Made by a program: the position numbers and the translations under genes. The notes under the pieces were generated by a model. The model did no database searches and was not told where the DNA came from. It was given only the letters and a program-made list of their open reading frames with translations. From positions 5,146,001 through 5,210,000 of the forward strand of contig OY751485.1 in the NCBI GenBank assembly GCA_963565915.1: a stretch of DNA of 64,000 nt. The letters run 5' to 3'. This document shows, in pieces, positions 31,016 through 41,500 of this stretch. The stretch is from Entoloma clypeatum (lineage: Eukaryota; Basidiomycota; Agaricomycetes; Agaricales; Entolomataceae). Every line of letters starts with the position of its first letter. The first letter of the stretch is position 1.

Positions 31016-32455
31016 CCCAGTCAAAATTGGACCTGGTGGAATCTGGCCCTTGTGGGATTGAGGGGGTCCCTGACAGGGAAAGTTGGGAATTGAGACACCA
31101 TCGGGAAATTTCCTGATGGTCCTGGAATTCCCAGCCTTGCAATGAAAAGATGTGTTGCACCTGTTCAAACGTCGCACCAACGACGCATTGTGCACACTCA
31201 AGATTTTTCAAGTCAATTCAAACTCCGATTCAACTCGCTGAAGTGAGTCATTTGAACTTTAAAATTTTAGGTATGTAACCACTGCCAACCACTTCCCACA
31301 ACACCTCCCCTCGCCCCGTCATCAATCATCGCCCGGTTCGTGGGCTCAACAGCCACCCCTCATGCCCAACTGCCACATTTCTTGCCCAACTGCCTATCTC
31401 TGTGCCCAACAGCCATCCCTGTTGCCCAACGGCCACGTCTCCTGCCCAACGGCCATTCCCCATGTCCAACGACCATCTCTCATTCCCAACGACCATCCCT
31501 CATACCCAACGGCCACGTTCCCTGCCCAACGGCGTCCAACCACCTTCCTTCGCACCCAACAACCGCGTCTCTTGCCCAATGGCCTACTTTTGCACCCAAC
31601 AACCGTGTCTCCTACCCAACAGCAATTTCTCATGCCAAATGGCCATTCCCCATTCCCAATGACCATCCCTCGTGCCCAACGGCCACGTCTCCTGCCCTAT
31701 AGCTTCCCCTTGTGTCCAACCACCTTTCTTCATGCCCAACGGCTGCCCCTCATGTCCAATGACTGCTCCTTGCGTCCAATGACCGTGCCTTGGGCACAAC
31801 GGCCGCTCCTCCTGCACAACGGCCTCCCCTCCTGCGAAACGGCTGCCCCCCTGTACAACGACTGCCCCCCGTGTCCAATGACCATCCTGGGGCCCAACGG
31901 CCGCCCCCCGTCCCTAATGGCCGGCCCTCATGTCCAACGACCATGCCTCAGGCACAACGGCCGCTTCTCCTGCACAACAGCCGCCCCCTGTGTCCAACAA
32001 CTGCCCCTCGTGTCCAATGACTGCCCCTCATGTCCAACGACCGTGCCTCATGTCCAACGACCATGCCTCGGGCACGACGGCCCACTCCTTATCCCCCAAC
32101 CACCGTCCTCACATCCAACGCCCTCGTGCTCAAATTAGTTTATATATAGTATAGTTTGTAGTCATTTTGTATTATATTAGTAATATAGTGAATCAAATTA
32201 TTAAAAACCATCATCTACAACTAAAGGTGAACCAACCAAAAATTCCCCGAAAACAACCCTGAAAACCCAATCAGGAAAATCCCACATCAGCACCTGTTTT
32301 TGACCCACTTAACCCCATCCATTCACAGATTTTAGGCAAGATATCTGTTTTTTTCGGAACAGCAGGTTCTCGGTGGGTCCATCTGGGAAAAATCACGTAG
32401 GGGCCGGATTTCACCTGATTTCCCCATCTGGAACCATGATCCAATTTTGACTGGG
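31016..32455. mobile_element. second TIR element (CCCAGTC type) with its own minisatellite
   Basis: The left end CCCAGTCAAAATTGGACC and the right end GATCCAATTTTGACTGGG form an inverted repeat of about 18 bp with one mismatch. It is inserted in the left-type terminus of hAT-like copy 5 (AACCCTCAAA before, CCTCACTA after). The exact TSD is unclear; CCTCA is a candidate. The interior is non-coding: a GTTGCACC-rich start, the 20-bp minisatellite (31340-32120) and an AT-rich tail. It has no detectable relation to hAT termini. Confidence 0.7.
31340..32120. repeat. 20-bp minisatellite, longest array
   Basis: About 39 units of a 20-bp repeat, consensus GCCCAACGGCCNYNYCTCNT, the same motif as in the hAT-like copies but inside the CCCAGTC element. 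The long plus-strand frames over it are artefacts of the repeat. Confidence 0.88.
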
Positions 32456-32619
32456 CCTCACTAGTGATGCACCAGATATAATGGACTTGTGGGTCTGTTG
32501 GTTAGATAGATGACTGAACTGTACTATAGAGGTTGTGAGTTCAATTCCTGCAAATGGCACAAATTTTGCACTTTGCCATTTTGTGATCTTGATTTCCATT
32601 CCTCAGATTGTCCCATGGA

Positions 32620-32837
32620 AAAGACTGGTTTAAACCTGTTCGAACCAGTCTTTGGCCAGTCTTTCAAATTCCGAAGTTTGGAGTGAACCGAGGACCAGGC
32701 AAGATCCCAAACCTTAAAAACTGAGACTGGCAGTCCAGTCTTTCACTGGTTCATTTCCATCTGGTCTCAGTCTAATTCACAAAAAAGTAAACTGGACCTT
32801 CAAACACTAGGCCTTAAGACCGAACCCTAAAACACTA
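32620..32837. mobile_element. two nested hAT-type MITE ends
   Basis: Two right termini lie 28 bp apart: GACCTTCAAACACTA at 32809 and GAACCCTAAAACACTA at 32837. An inner MITE thus sits in the last bases of an outer one. Subterminal GACTGGTTTAAACC and ACCAGTCT motifs run from 32630. The left ends and TSDs are not identified. The outer end cuts the coiled-coil exon that follows. Confidence 0.55.
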
Positions 32838-33045
32838 GCCACTATATCTGCGTCCATGGAGTCAAGGGAGCTTTGTTGCCGGGCAAGATTGTCTAGCATC
32901 TGCCTTTCTGATGTACGGACTTGGAGTAGCTCTGTCTGGAGAGAATCCATCTCAGTTTTGTTCTTCAACAGCTCCTGCATCAGCTTCTGAAATGCATCAT
33001 TCAGATTGTTGAAGGATGACTGGTGTTGTTGGAGATCTGTTGTAA
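32838..33045 (-). pseudogene. coiled-coil coding fragment cut by a TIR end
   Basis: The minus strand is open for about 69 codons: TDLQQHQSSFNNLNDAFQKL, MQELLKNKTEMDSLQTELLQ, VRTSERQMLDNLARQQSSLD, then SMDADIVA up to 32838. The heptad pattern predicts a coiled coil. A possible acceptor (CTTACAACAG) lies just upstream. No family recognised; it may be a host gene exon or transposon-borne. 33046-33428 shows nothing further that I can assign. Confidence 0.45.
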
Positions 33046-33428
33046 GTATCAGAACTCATGCAAAACAACTGGTTTCAGCTCAGAAGCAAAGATGCGAGCC
33101 AGTGGTGTGATATCCTTTGAAGAAAGGTGAATCATGTGACCAAGTGGACAAAGAGCATCAAAACCCAATCCGTGAAAACACTACATTGTCCCTCACCTGA
33201 ATGATGGAAACGATGCCAAATGTCGCCAGGCCAGCTCTGATATTTCACCAACAAAGGCCAGGCCAACCCTTCCCAGGCTTGATAACACATATGGACCTCA
33301 TGGCATATGCGCATCCTTCGTGTGCTCTTACTATCCATTCTAGCCTGCCACTAATGCATGGACGAGTTCCTACAAGTGTCCAATCCATGGTAGGACAACA
33401 CGCTAGCGAGCCAGCATCGTCAGGAAGG

Positions 33429-33861
33429 TGTAAGGGCAACCACTCTCACTTTTCACTTTTCCTTTCCTTTCTTCCTTTCCTTTCTATTCCACCATCTCCG
33501 ATGTCCTCTGATCGTATCCGCTGTCTCTGACATCTTATCTGCCTCTCCGCATCCGACAACTCCGCCCCCATCCGCTACTCCGCACATCGGATCGCAGGTA
33601 CTATCATTCATCTTGTTTCCATTCATCCTTCATCGCTACTCCCGATCATTGCTCATCATTCATGCGTCTCGTTTTACCTCTTATTTCATATCTCATTTTA
33701 CTATTTATCTGGCTAGCTTGCTGGGGAATCCTTAGAACTTTCTCTTCGGATCTCCCTTGCAAGGTGTGTGTTGTATTAATTATCAGACTGCTCAATCTAA
33801 ACTTCGGATCTCCCTTGCAAGTATCTGAGTTTGAGTCTTGGATTGCAAGGTCGCCCTTACA
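33429..33861 (+). repeat. 5' LTR of gypsy E
   Basis: TGTAAGGGCAACC to CGCCCTTACA, with a 10-base terminal inverted repeat (TGTAAGGGCR). Pyrimidine-rich TTTCC repeats lie near the start. A TATTTAT box (33702-33708) precedes the predicted transcript start near 33734 by 26 bases. CTTCGGATCTCCCTTGCAAG occurs twice (about 33746 and 33804). Confidence 0.93.
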
Positions 33862-33863
33862 GT

Positions 33864-33873
33864 AGAAAGTTCT
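33864..33873 (+). other. self-priming primer binding site of gypsy E
   Basis: AGAAAGTTCT, two bases inside the LTR, is the reverse complement of AGAACTTTCT at 33734-33743 in the LTR, at the expected distance below a TATA-like box. No tRNA-type TGG site is present. This is a Tf1-like self-priming layout, a weaker match (10 bases) than in elements A/B (11 bases). Confidence 0.5.
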
Positions 33874-34022
33874 CTTCTAATTGGACTGGGTCCGATTGCA
33901 TCGCTGTCACAATTCCGCGCTTAAGAGCAGCTTCGTCCACATCCGACTCCAATACATCTCACACCCCTTCCAGTTCTTCTAATTACCTCTCTGTAACTGG
34001 TGATTCTGCTCCGCGCATAGTA

Positions 34023-35177
34023 ATGGATGACCCCAATCGCCTTGAACAGCTCGAGCACGAGTTTCAGGAACAACATCAAACTCTCGCTGATATCTCGACT
34101 CAACTTGACCAACTCCTCCTTGCCTTCAATGCAATTCCTGCCCCAGCTCCGCCACCTATCCCACCTGCTCCCGCACCTGCTATTATACCCGCTCCACTCG
34201 CTCTGGCCAATCTGGGTGTGCATCAAGAAAAACCTGCCAATCCGTCGGACTTTGACAGATCGCGCGCAAATGGCTGGACCTTTCTAAACTCCTGTGAATT
34301 GTTTATGGGGCTGGCTCTGGAACAGTTCACAGACAACCACGCTAAAATTTATTGGGCCTTATCTTTCATGAAGAGTGGACGCGCAGCACGCTTTGTGGAT
34401 CACATTATCCGACAGGAGCGGAGGACCGGTGCTCCGCCTTATCGGACTTGGGTGGACTTCCGTGCAGTCTTTACAGCGGAGTTCACTCCGAAGAATGAGG
34501 AACAGGATGCGAGACTGATCCTCGAAGGAGAATCCTATTATCAAGGTCAATGGGATGTCGAGACCTATATTGACGAGTTCAAAGACTACATTGACAAAGC
34601 AGGCTATCAGGAGGATACCAACATCGTACTCAAATTCCGCCATGGTCTCCGTTCCGACATTCAGAACGAGATTGCCACCCTGACCCACAGACAGCCTGCG
34701 GATGACAACCCTGATGAGTGGTACTCTGCAGCACGAGTCAATGATGACAATAGGATTGCCAACAAAGCCTTCAAAGCCACTGCTCCGACCCACACCTCCG
34801 CCTTCCGCAATGTTGTCGGACCAAGAGTACCTGGCACCTCAGTATTCCCTCGCCCCTACATTCCATTCACTCCGCATACAGCTCCGCTCGCATCCGCATC
34901 CGCTCCACTGACAAGGGACCCTAATGCAATGGACATTGATACTTCACACATCAAAGGCAAGAATGCCAATGCATGCTTCAGATGTAACAAAACGGGTCAC
35001 TTTAGTCGTGAATGCCCCCTTCGCTTCGATGTTCGCTTCATGACAACGGAGGAGCAGGACAAGTTTGTTATGGAACAACTCATGGTCAAGGACGCAGCGG
35101 AAGGCAACTCCGTTCTGCACACGGAGTCTGCGGAGTCAGAGGAAGGACAGGAGGATTTTCCTCCCCACAGCGAGTGA
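34023..35177 (+). CDS. gypsy E Gag, 384 aa with one zinc knuckle
   Basis: The frame is open from within the LTR, but MDDPNRLEQLEHEFQEQHQT at 34023 is the likely start. An N-terminal coiled coil (1-40) is followed by a Pro/Ala-rich linker (50-75, PAPAPPPIPPAPAPA), a Gag capsid region (about 85-260, with FDRSRANGWTFLNSCELFMG and YWALSFMKSGRAARFVDHI), a basic region and MDIDTSHIKGKNANACFRC. The CCHC knuckle is CFRCNKTGHFSREC. The C-terminus is acidic. Pol overlaps by about 165 bases in the -1 frame, suggesting -1 frameshifting; I see no clear slippery heptamer. The frame is intact. Confidence 0.85.
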   Translation: MDDPNRLEQLEHEFQEQHQTLADISTQLDQLLLAFNAIPAPAPPPIPPAPAPAIIPAPLALANLGVHQEKPANPSDFDRSRANGWTFLNSCELFMGLALEQFTDNHAKIYWALSFMKSGRAARFVDHIIRQERRTGAPPYRTWVDFRAVFTAEFTPKNEEQDARLILEGESYYQGQWDVETYIDEFKDYIDKAGYQEDTNIVLKFRHGLRSDIQNEIATLTHRQPADDNPDEWYSAARVNDDNRIANKAFKATAPTHTSAFRNVVGPRVPGTSVFPRPYIPFTPHTAPLASASAPLTRDPNAMDIDTSHIKGKNANACFRCNKTGHFSRECPLRFDVRFMTTEEQDKFVMEQLMVKDAAEGNSVLHTESAESEEGQEDFPPHSE

Positions 35178-38159
35178 ACAGTGCGCCCTCGTTGTCTGCT
35201 AAAAATCATTATGCTGCCTTATTTATGGAACAATATGATCCTATACCCTCCATTTCTAAGCCTGCAAATGATCCCATAGTCGCACCCAACTCTGCAAATC
35301 CCATCTGCCTCTGCCTCTCTAAATGGAAGCGTCGGCTTCCAAAACAATATGTCCTCGCCTCCGCTCACTCCGACAATTCTATTGAACTAGACATAGTTCT
35401 TGAAACTACCAACACCAAAGACACACTATCACAAAAGGCCTTACTCAACAGCAGGGCAACAGGGTCATTTATTGAACGCACTCTGGTCGAGAAACATCGA
35501 CTCTCTACTCGAAAACTACAATGCGCAATTCCAGTATACAACATCGACGGAACTCCAAACAAGGCCGGAGCAATAACAGAGGTGTTGGATGTAGTGCTCC
35601 GCTATCGGGATCACTCGGAACAGACCCAGCTTGCAGTCACAAGTTTGGGAAAACAAGAAATCGTGTTAGGCTTCACTTGGCTCAAAGAACACAACCCCGA
35701 GGTAGATTGGACGTCAGGGGAAGTGAAGATGAGCTGGTGTCCTGCACAATGCCAGACATGCCACCAGGAGGCAGCCCAAGAGCAGAAGGAGCGGAAGTTT
35801 GAACAAGTCCGCATCCGAGCCTGTCGGATGGGTTCCACTCCGACATCCGGTCTAGAGGAGGAGGCTCCACGTGGCCCATGGGTGGAGGATGTCACAGAAG
35901 GAGAGGAAGTGGAGGAGTTCACGGAAGACGCTGAGGAAGAGGATGAGTTTGAGGAGGGAGACCGCCTTTTTGTCAGAACAGTACCCGCGGAGGCGGAGTT
36001 CATCCGCGCTTCATCCAATATCTTGCAACGTCTATCGGAGGCCTTCCTCAGTAATCAAAAACCTAAATCTTTCCGCGACTCTGTACCAGACCACTTGTTT
36101 GACTTCAAAGAAGTATTCTCAAAGACCTCTTTCGACACCTTACCGGAAGAGCGGACTTGGGACCATGCCATTGAACTTGTTCCAGATGCCTCTCCGGCGG
36201 GTTGTAAGGTATATCCGCTTGCTCCGAACGAACAGAAGGAGCTTGACACATTTTTGGAGGAAAACCTTGCAACTGGTCGGATCCACCCTTCCAAGTCTCC
36301 GATGGCATCTCCGGTATTCTACATCAAGAAGAAGGATGGCTCCCTTCGTCTTGTACAAGACTACCGGTCACTCAATTCCAAAACTATCAAAAACAAGTAT
36401 CCGCTTCCGCTCATATCCGAACTGATCAATAAACTTCAACGCGCTCAATACTTCACCAAGCTCGACATCTGCTGGGGCTACAACAATGTGCGGATAAAAC
36501 CCGGAGACGAGTGGAAGGCTGCTTTTCGGAGCAATCGCGGACTCTATGAACCATTGGTGATGTTCTTTGGCCTCACTAATAGTCCATCCACATTCCAGAC
36601 TATGATGAACGAGATCTTTCAGGACCTTATCACTGAAGGTATAGTCTGTGTTTACCTCGACGATATACTCATCTTCACGGAGACCCTTGCGGAGCATTGG
36701 AGAGTCACACAGATCGTACTGGAACGACTTTGCGAACACAAACTCTATCTAAAACCAGAGAAATGCGAGTTTGAACAAACGCGCATCGAATACCTAGGCC
36801 TTATTATTGAACAAGGACACGTAGAGATGGATCCAGTGAAGGTAGCGGGGGTCGCGGAGTGGCCTGCTCCGACAAACGTCCGAGAAGTACAGTCCTTTCT
36901 AGGATTCACTAACTTCTATCGCCGTTTTATTGAAGGGTTTTCGGACATCGCGCGCCCTCTTTTCGAGCTCACGAAGAAAGGGCACCCCTGGTCTTGGAAG
37001 GAGGGAGAAGTGTCCGCATTTGCGGAGTTGAAGCGGAGGATTACATCCGCTCCGATCCTGGTCTTAGCTGATCATGGAAAGAAGTGGCGGATAGAAGCGG
37101 ATAGCTTGGACTTTGCAACCGGAGCAGTACTGTCCCAACCAACAGAGGACGGTAAGTGGCACCCTGTCGCATTCTATTCCAAAAGCCTTAGTCCGGTGGA
37201 ACGCAACTACGAGATCTATGACAAGGAGATGTTGGCAGTGGTCCGCGCATTGGAGGAATGGAGGCACTTCCTTGAAGGAGCGGAGAAGACAGTGGAGATT
37301 TGGACAGACCACAAAAATCTTGAGTACTTCATGACAGCTCAAAAACTAAATCGACGACAGGCTAGATGGTCCTTATACCTCGCTCGTTTTGATTTCAAAA
37401 TGCACCATCGACCTGGCAAGTCAATGGGCAAGTCCGACACTTTGTCGCGACGAGCGGACCACGGAGACGGATTGCAGGACAATGAAAACATCATCCTTCT
37501 GCGACCAGAATTGTTTGCAGTGCGAGCAATGTGTGGGGTAACTGTTCAAGGGGAAGAACACAACGTCCTCCGCCAGGTCTGACAGGGAATCCGAGAGGGG
37601 TTACTGGAAGATAATGTGGCGGAGGTTGTCAAATCCCTTCCGACCGTCGGAGCGGGATCCGTCCGTAGTGCGGAGTGGAGGCAAGCGGAAGGTTTGCTCT
37701 ACTTCAGGGATCGTATCTATGTTCCTAACAATCCCCAACTGCGTCATCGGATCCTGACACAACACCATGACACTCCGGTGGCTGGACATCCTGGACAGTG
37801 GAAAACCTTGGAACTGGTGTCGCGCAATTACTGGTGGCCACACATGTCTCGTTTAATAGGTCAATATTGCAAGACATGCGACCCATGCCTCCGCACCAAG
37901 GTCCGACGCACTCTGCCCTCCGGAGAGCTCAATCCACTACCGGTCCCCACGGAGCAATGGCAAGTAACCAGTGTTGACTTCATTACTGAACTACCAGAAG
38001 CCCACGGCTATGACACTATCATGGTCGTAGTGGACTCAGTAGGGAAGCGGGGACACTTCATCCCAACACACTCTGACATCTCCGCACTCGGGACTGCACA
38101 CTCCTATGTTCAAAATGTCTGGAAACTCCACGGACTACCGGAGGCCATTGTCTCCGACC

Positions 38160-38469
38160 TGTTGAAGTTCCACCTGGGCGCTAGCCGCAAGTGTACTGAA
38201 GCAACCGGCTACAGTGGAAGTACTCTACGATACCGTTCTGACCACTTACATAGATTGGAGAGGGTGAGGCTGGTGAGAGCGGTTGAGGCTGGTAAGAGCA
38301 ATGGAGGCGGTTAAGAGTCAAGAGACAACTTATTGATATTGACAGTTTCCTGGTCTTATATACCGTACTACTGTTTGTACCAACCAAACAAGTATGTAAT
38401 GAAGATATGTAAAGGTCACGTGATGTAATCTAATCTAATCTAATCTACGTGATGGGAAAAGTTTCAACA
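38160..38469 (-). repeat. 3' LTR of copia F
   Basis: Plus-strand TGTTGAAGTTCC to TTTCAACA, with TGTTGAA/TTCAACA terminal inverted repeats. It contains a TATATAAG box (minus strand, near 38360) and a short array (ATCTAATCTA) near 38430. Confidence 0.95.
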
Positions 38470-38544
38470 CCCCCCCATATTTAGTACATACTTCTAAATA
38501 CATCTTACTTTTTCCCACATATATATATAGGTACTTTGTTTTGC

Positions 38545-41500
38545 CTAGTTTTTTATCAATCCGAAGTACGGGATAAACTTGGAAAAGAGGATTTTTCCCA
38601 GATTCTTAGTTAAAAGGTCTGCGGGGTTGTTCACTCCTTCAATGAATTCGACCGTAATTATTCCTTCGGAGACTTTTTCTCTGACGAAGTGGAATCGTAC
38701 GTCAATGTGCTTGGATCGCTTCTCAGTCACAGGGTTGGATGCGATAAAGACGGAGCCGTTGTTATCTCCATAGATCGGTACTGATCCGATCTGCATTCCA
38801 AGTTCGGCAAGCATGCTTCTCAGCCATGTTGCTGCGCGACTGCAATCTGATAGCGCCATATACTCTGCTTCTGTAGAAGAGAGGGCGATGGTTTTTTGTG
38901 CCGATGATACCCATGTTATCGCTCCAGACGCCAGTGATATGAAGAAGCCGGTGGTAGACCTCCTCGTGTTCTCATCTGACGCCCAGTCGGAGTCTGTGAA
39001 TGCATAGATCCCTTTCCCTGAGTCCCCATCATACATTATTGCGTAATTTTTTGTTGCCTTTAAATATCTGCAAATATCCCTAGCCACCTCTAAATGGCGT
39101 TTTGTGGGATTTGCGGAAAATTGGGACATTTTGATTACAGCAAAGCAGATGTCAGGCCTCGTTCCAATCATCAGATATAGGAGTGATCCGATGACGGATT
39201 GGTACTTGGATCGGAGTTCCGCATTGGGTTCATCTTCGGACGCCATGGGTTTGTAGCCCATAGGGAGTGGGGTATGGGTGGCGTTAGATTCGCTCATCCC
39301 CATGCGTGCCAGAATTTTCTCAAGGTAAGGTACTTGATCAATGAAGATCCTCTTCCCATGTTGCCTTATTTGGATTGAGAGAAATTCCTTTGGTTCCCCA
39401 TCGGGCACTAGGTGACCTAGGTCCCTGCATTCCCATGTTGTCATGAAGGCCTTCTTCTTTTCTAGCGTATATTCCCGGTTTGTGCCGAGAAAAGCAGAGT
39501 CGTCGACATAGATGACGGCAATTACAATTTCCCCGTTGGTACTTTTGTGAATGAACACTCCCGCATCGGAGTGAAGCCGGACAAAGCCGAGCTTTTTCAT
39601 GGAGGAATCAAGTTCCCTCCACCAGGCTAATGCGGCCTGCTTAAGTCCATATAGAGCTTTGAATAGTTGGTACACGAGGTGTTCTTTCCCTTTTACTATG
39701 TAGCCCTCAGGCTGTCGCATGTAAATGACTTCACGGAGCGTTCCATAGAGGAAGGCTGATGAGACGTCCAAAAGAGTCATGAACCACCCTTCAAGGGCTG
39801 TCAATGCCAGTATTAATCGGACGGTTTCATATCTTACGACTGGTGAGAAGATCTGATCAAAGTCGATCCCTTCTACCTGTGAGAAGCCTTTTGCGACGAG
39901 GCGCGCTTTCAGACGCCCGTCGGACTTTTCGTTGTAAACCCATTTGTTCCTTAGAGCTTTCCTCCCTGCAGGCAGGGGTACTAGCTCCGTGATCACCCCG
40001 CGGTGTTTGAGCATGTCTAGCTCTTTACGTTCAGCCGCATACCAGTCTTCTTTATTTGGAAGAGGGTATATGTCTTTATGGGACATTTCAACGATGCCAA
40101 CTTGGACTGATATTGCCTCCATCAGGAGGTCATTCATCCATGCCGTTTGACCGCCCAATCTCCGTCTTCGATCTAATTTTTCAAGATCAGACGCTGGAGT
40201 GTCTTCCCCATAGATGCTTCCTGGCATCTTCCGAACTCGTCGTTCCCTGATCGGTCGATCTGGTACTTGCTCGGGTTCCGGAGTGGGTACTCGCGGTTCG
40301 TCATCAGGCTCACTGGCAGGCAGTTCGTTGTCTGATTCAGGTTGATCCTGTTCAATGGGAACTGGGATATGAGGTGTTTCGTTGTGACTATCGTCATCAT
40401 TGCTGCCGGGAATGAGATCCTCAAACTCATCAGCCGGCTCTGGGTTTTCCATTTCTGGGTGGTTTTCTGGCAACGGGTCAATGTGGCATCTAGGGTACTT
40501 GCTTTCATCAAAGATAGCTTTCCCGCCCATGAAAATCGTGTTGGTCTCAGGATCCATGAAGCGGTATCCTTTGACCCCTGGTTTCGATCCGAGATAAATC
40601 ATCAATCGGGATCTTGATTCCAGGGAGTTCCTACGTTTCTCCTTTGGGATATATACATATGCCTGACATCCGAATACTCTGACACTAGACATGTCGGGGA
40701 TCTCATTGGTCACCCTGAAGTAAGGGGTTTTCCATTCAAGACGCTGCATGGGGGTTCTGTTGTAGAGAAATGCTGCATGTTCCAAACAGAATTCCCACCA
40801 CATCGGCGGTAGACATGCGTCGAAACGCAATGCCTGAGATTTTTCCCACAGAGTTCGATTTATTCGTTCTGCTCTACCATTCTGCTGATGCTGATATGGG
40901 AGTGTGACGTCGATCAGAATTCCATGATCGGCAAGTACGTCCTTGTATTCATCGAATTCTCCACCTCCATCAACCCGCCATTTTTTAGGGGTGGCGGCGA
41001 ATTGATTCTGGATCATCGCAAGGAATTGTTTCAGCGCCGTGATGGCGCCTGACTTTTTCCTAAGCAAGACGACCCAGACATGGGAGGAAAAATCATCCAA
41101 AAAGGTAAGGAAATATTTGTACTTGTGGTACGATGCCGTGGATATCTGTTTCAAGTCCGAATGAATCAAATCAAAGGGTTTGACAGCCCTTGTCACCGAG
41201 TTAGGGTAAGATTGATTCGGCATTTTCCCTTTTAGGCACCCCGTGCAGCTTTCCTGTGATTTCTCACGTACTAACGTTTTGGGTACTCCTTTGGTACTGG
41301 TGGGAATCTTATTGAGCGCCTGGTCATTTGGGTGGCCAAGGCGTTTATGCCAGGTTTCGACAGGGATTTCGCTAGAGATCGCGTGGATTTGGTCATAGCG
41401 TATTTCAGTGTCTAACCAATAAATGGTTTGTCCGATGAAATGGGGCAAAAACTGTATTTTGTTCAGCCCTTTAGAGATATTAATTTCTCCACGCATTCCA

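Larger units (their letters stand above)
29627..32463. mobile_element. hAT-like element copy 5, inverted, complete ends with 8-bp TSD, nested insertion
   Basis: It begins TAGTATTCAAAGGTTCAGTC (right-type end, inverted) and ends CTCACTA at 32463. Flanking octamers are identical: GTGATGCA at 29619-29626 and 32464-32471, establishing an 8-bp TSD for this family. Compared with copy 1 it lacks much of the core between about 29776 and the ATCAATATATATG block. It carries its own minisatellite (30486-30853), and a second TIR element (31016-32455) is inserted only a few bases from its left-type end. Confidence 0.85.

Noticed and set aside
31011..31022. Treating CTCAAACCCAGTC as a mutated hAT terminus
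   Set aside because: The true terminus CACTA with matching TSD GTGATGCA is found at 32459-32471, after the nested CCCAGTC element.
32485..32556. Second tRNA-like stretch (TGTTGGTTAGATAG .. GAGTTCAATTCCTG)
   Set aside because: A- and B-box-like motifs are present but the T and acceptor stems do not pair well; at best a decayed SINE.
35521..36425. Alternative plus-strand frames within gypsy E pol
   Set aside because: The -1 pol frame carries RT/protease homology through this stretch; the others are shadows.
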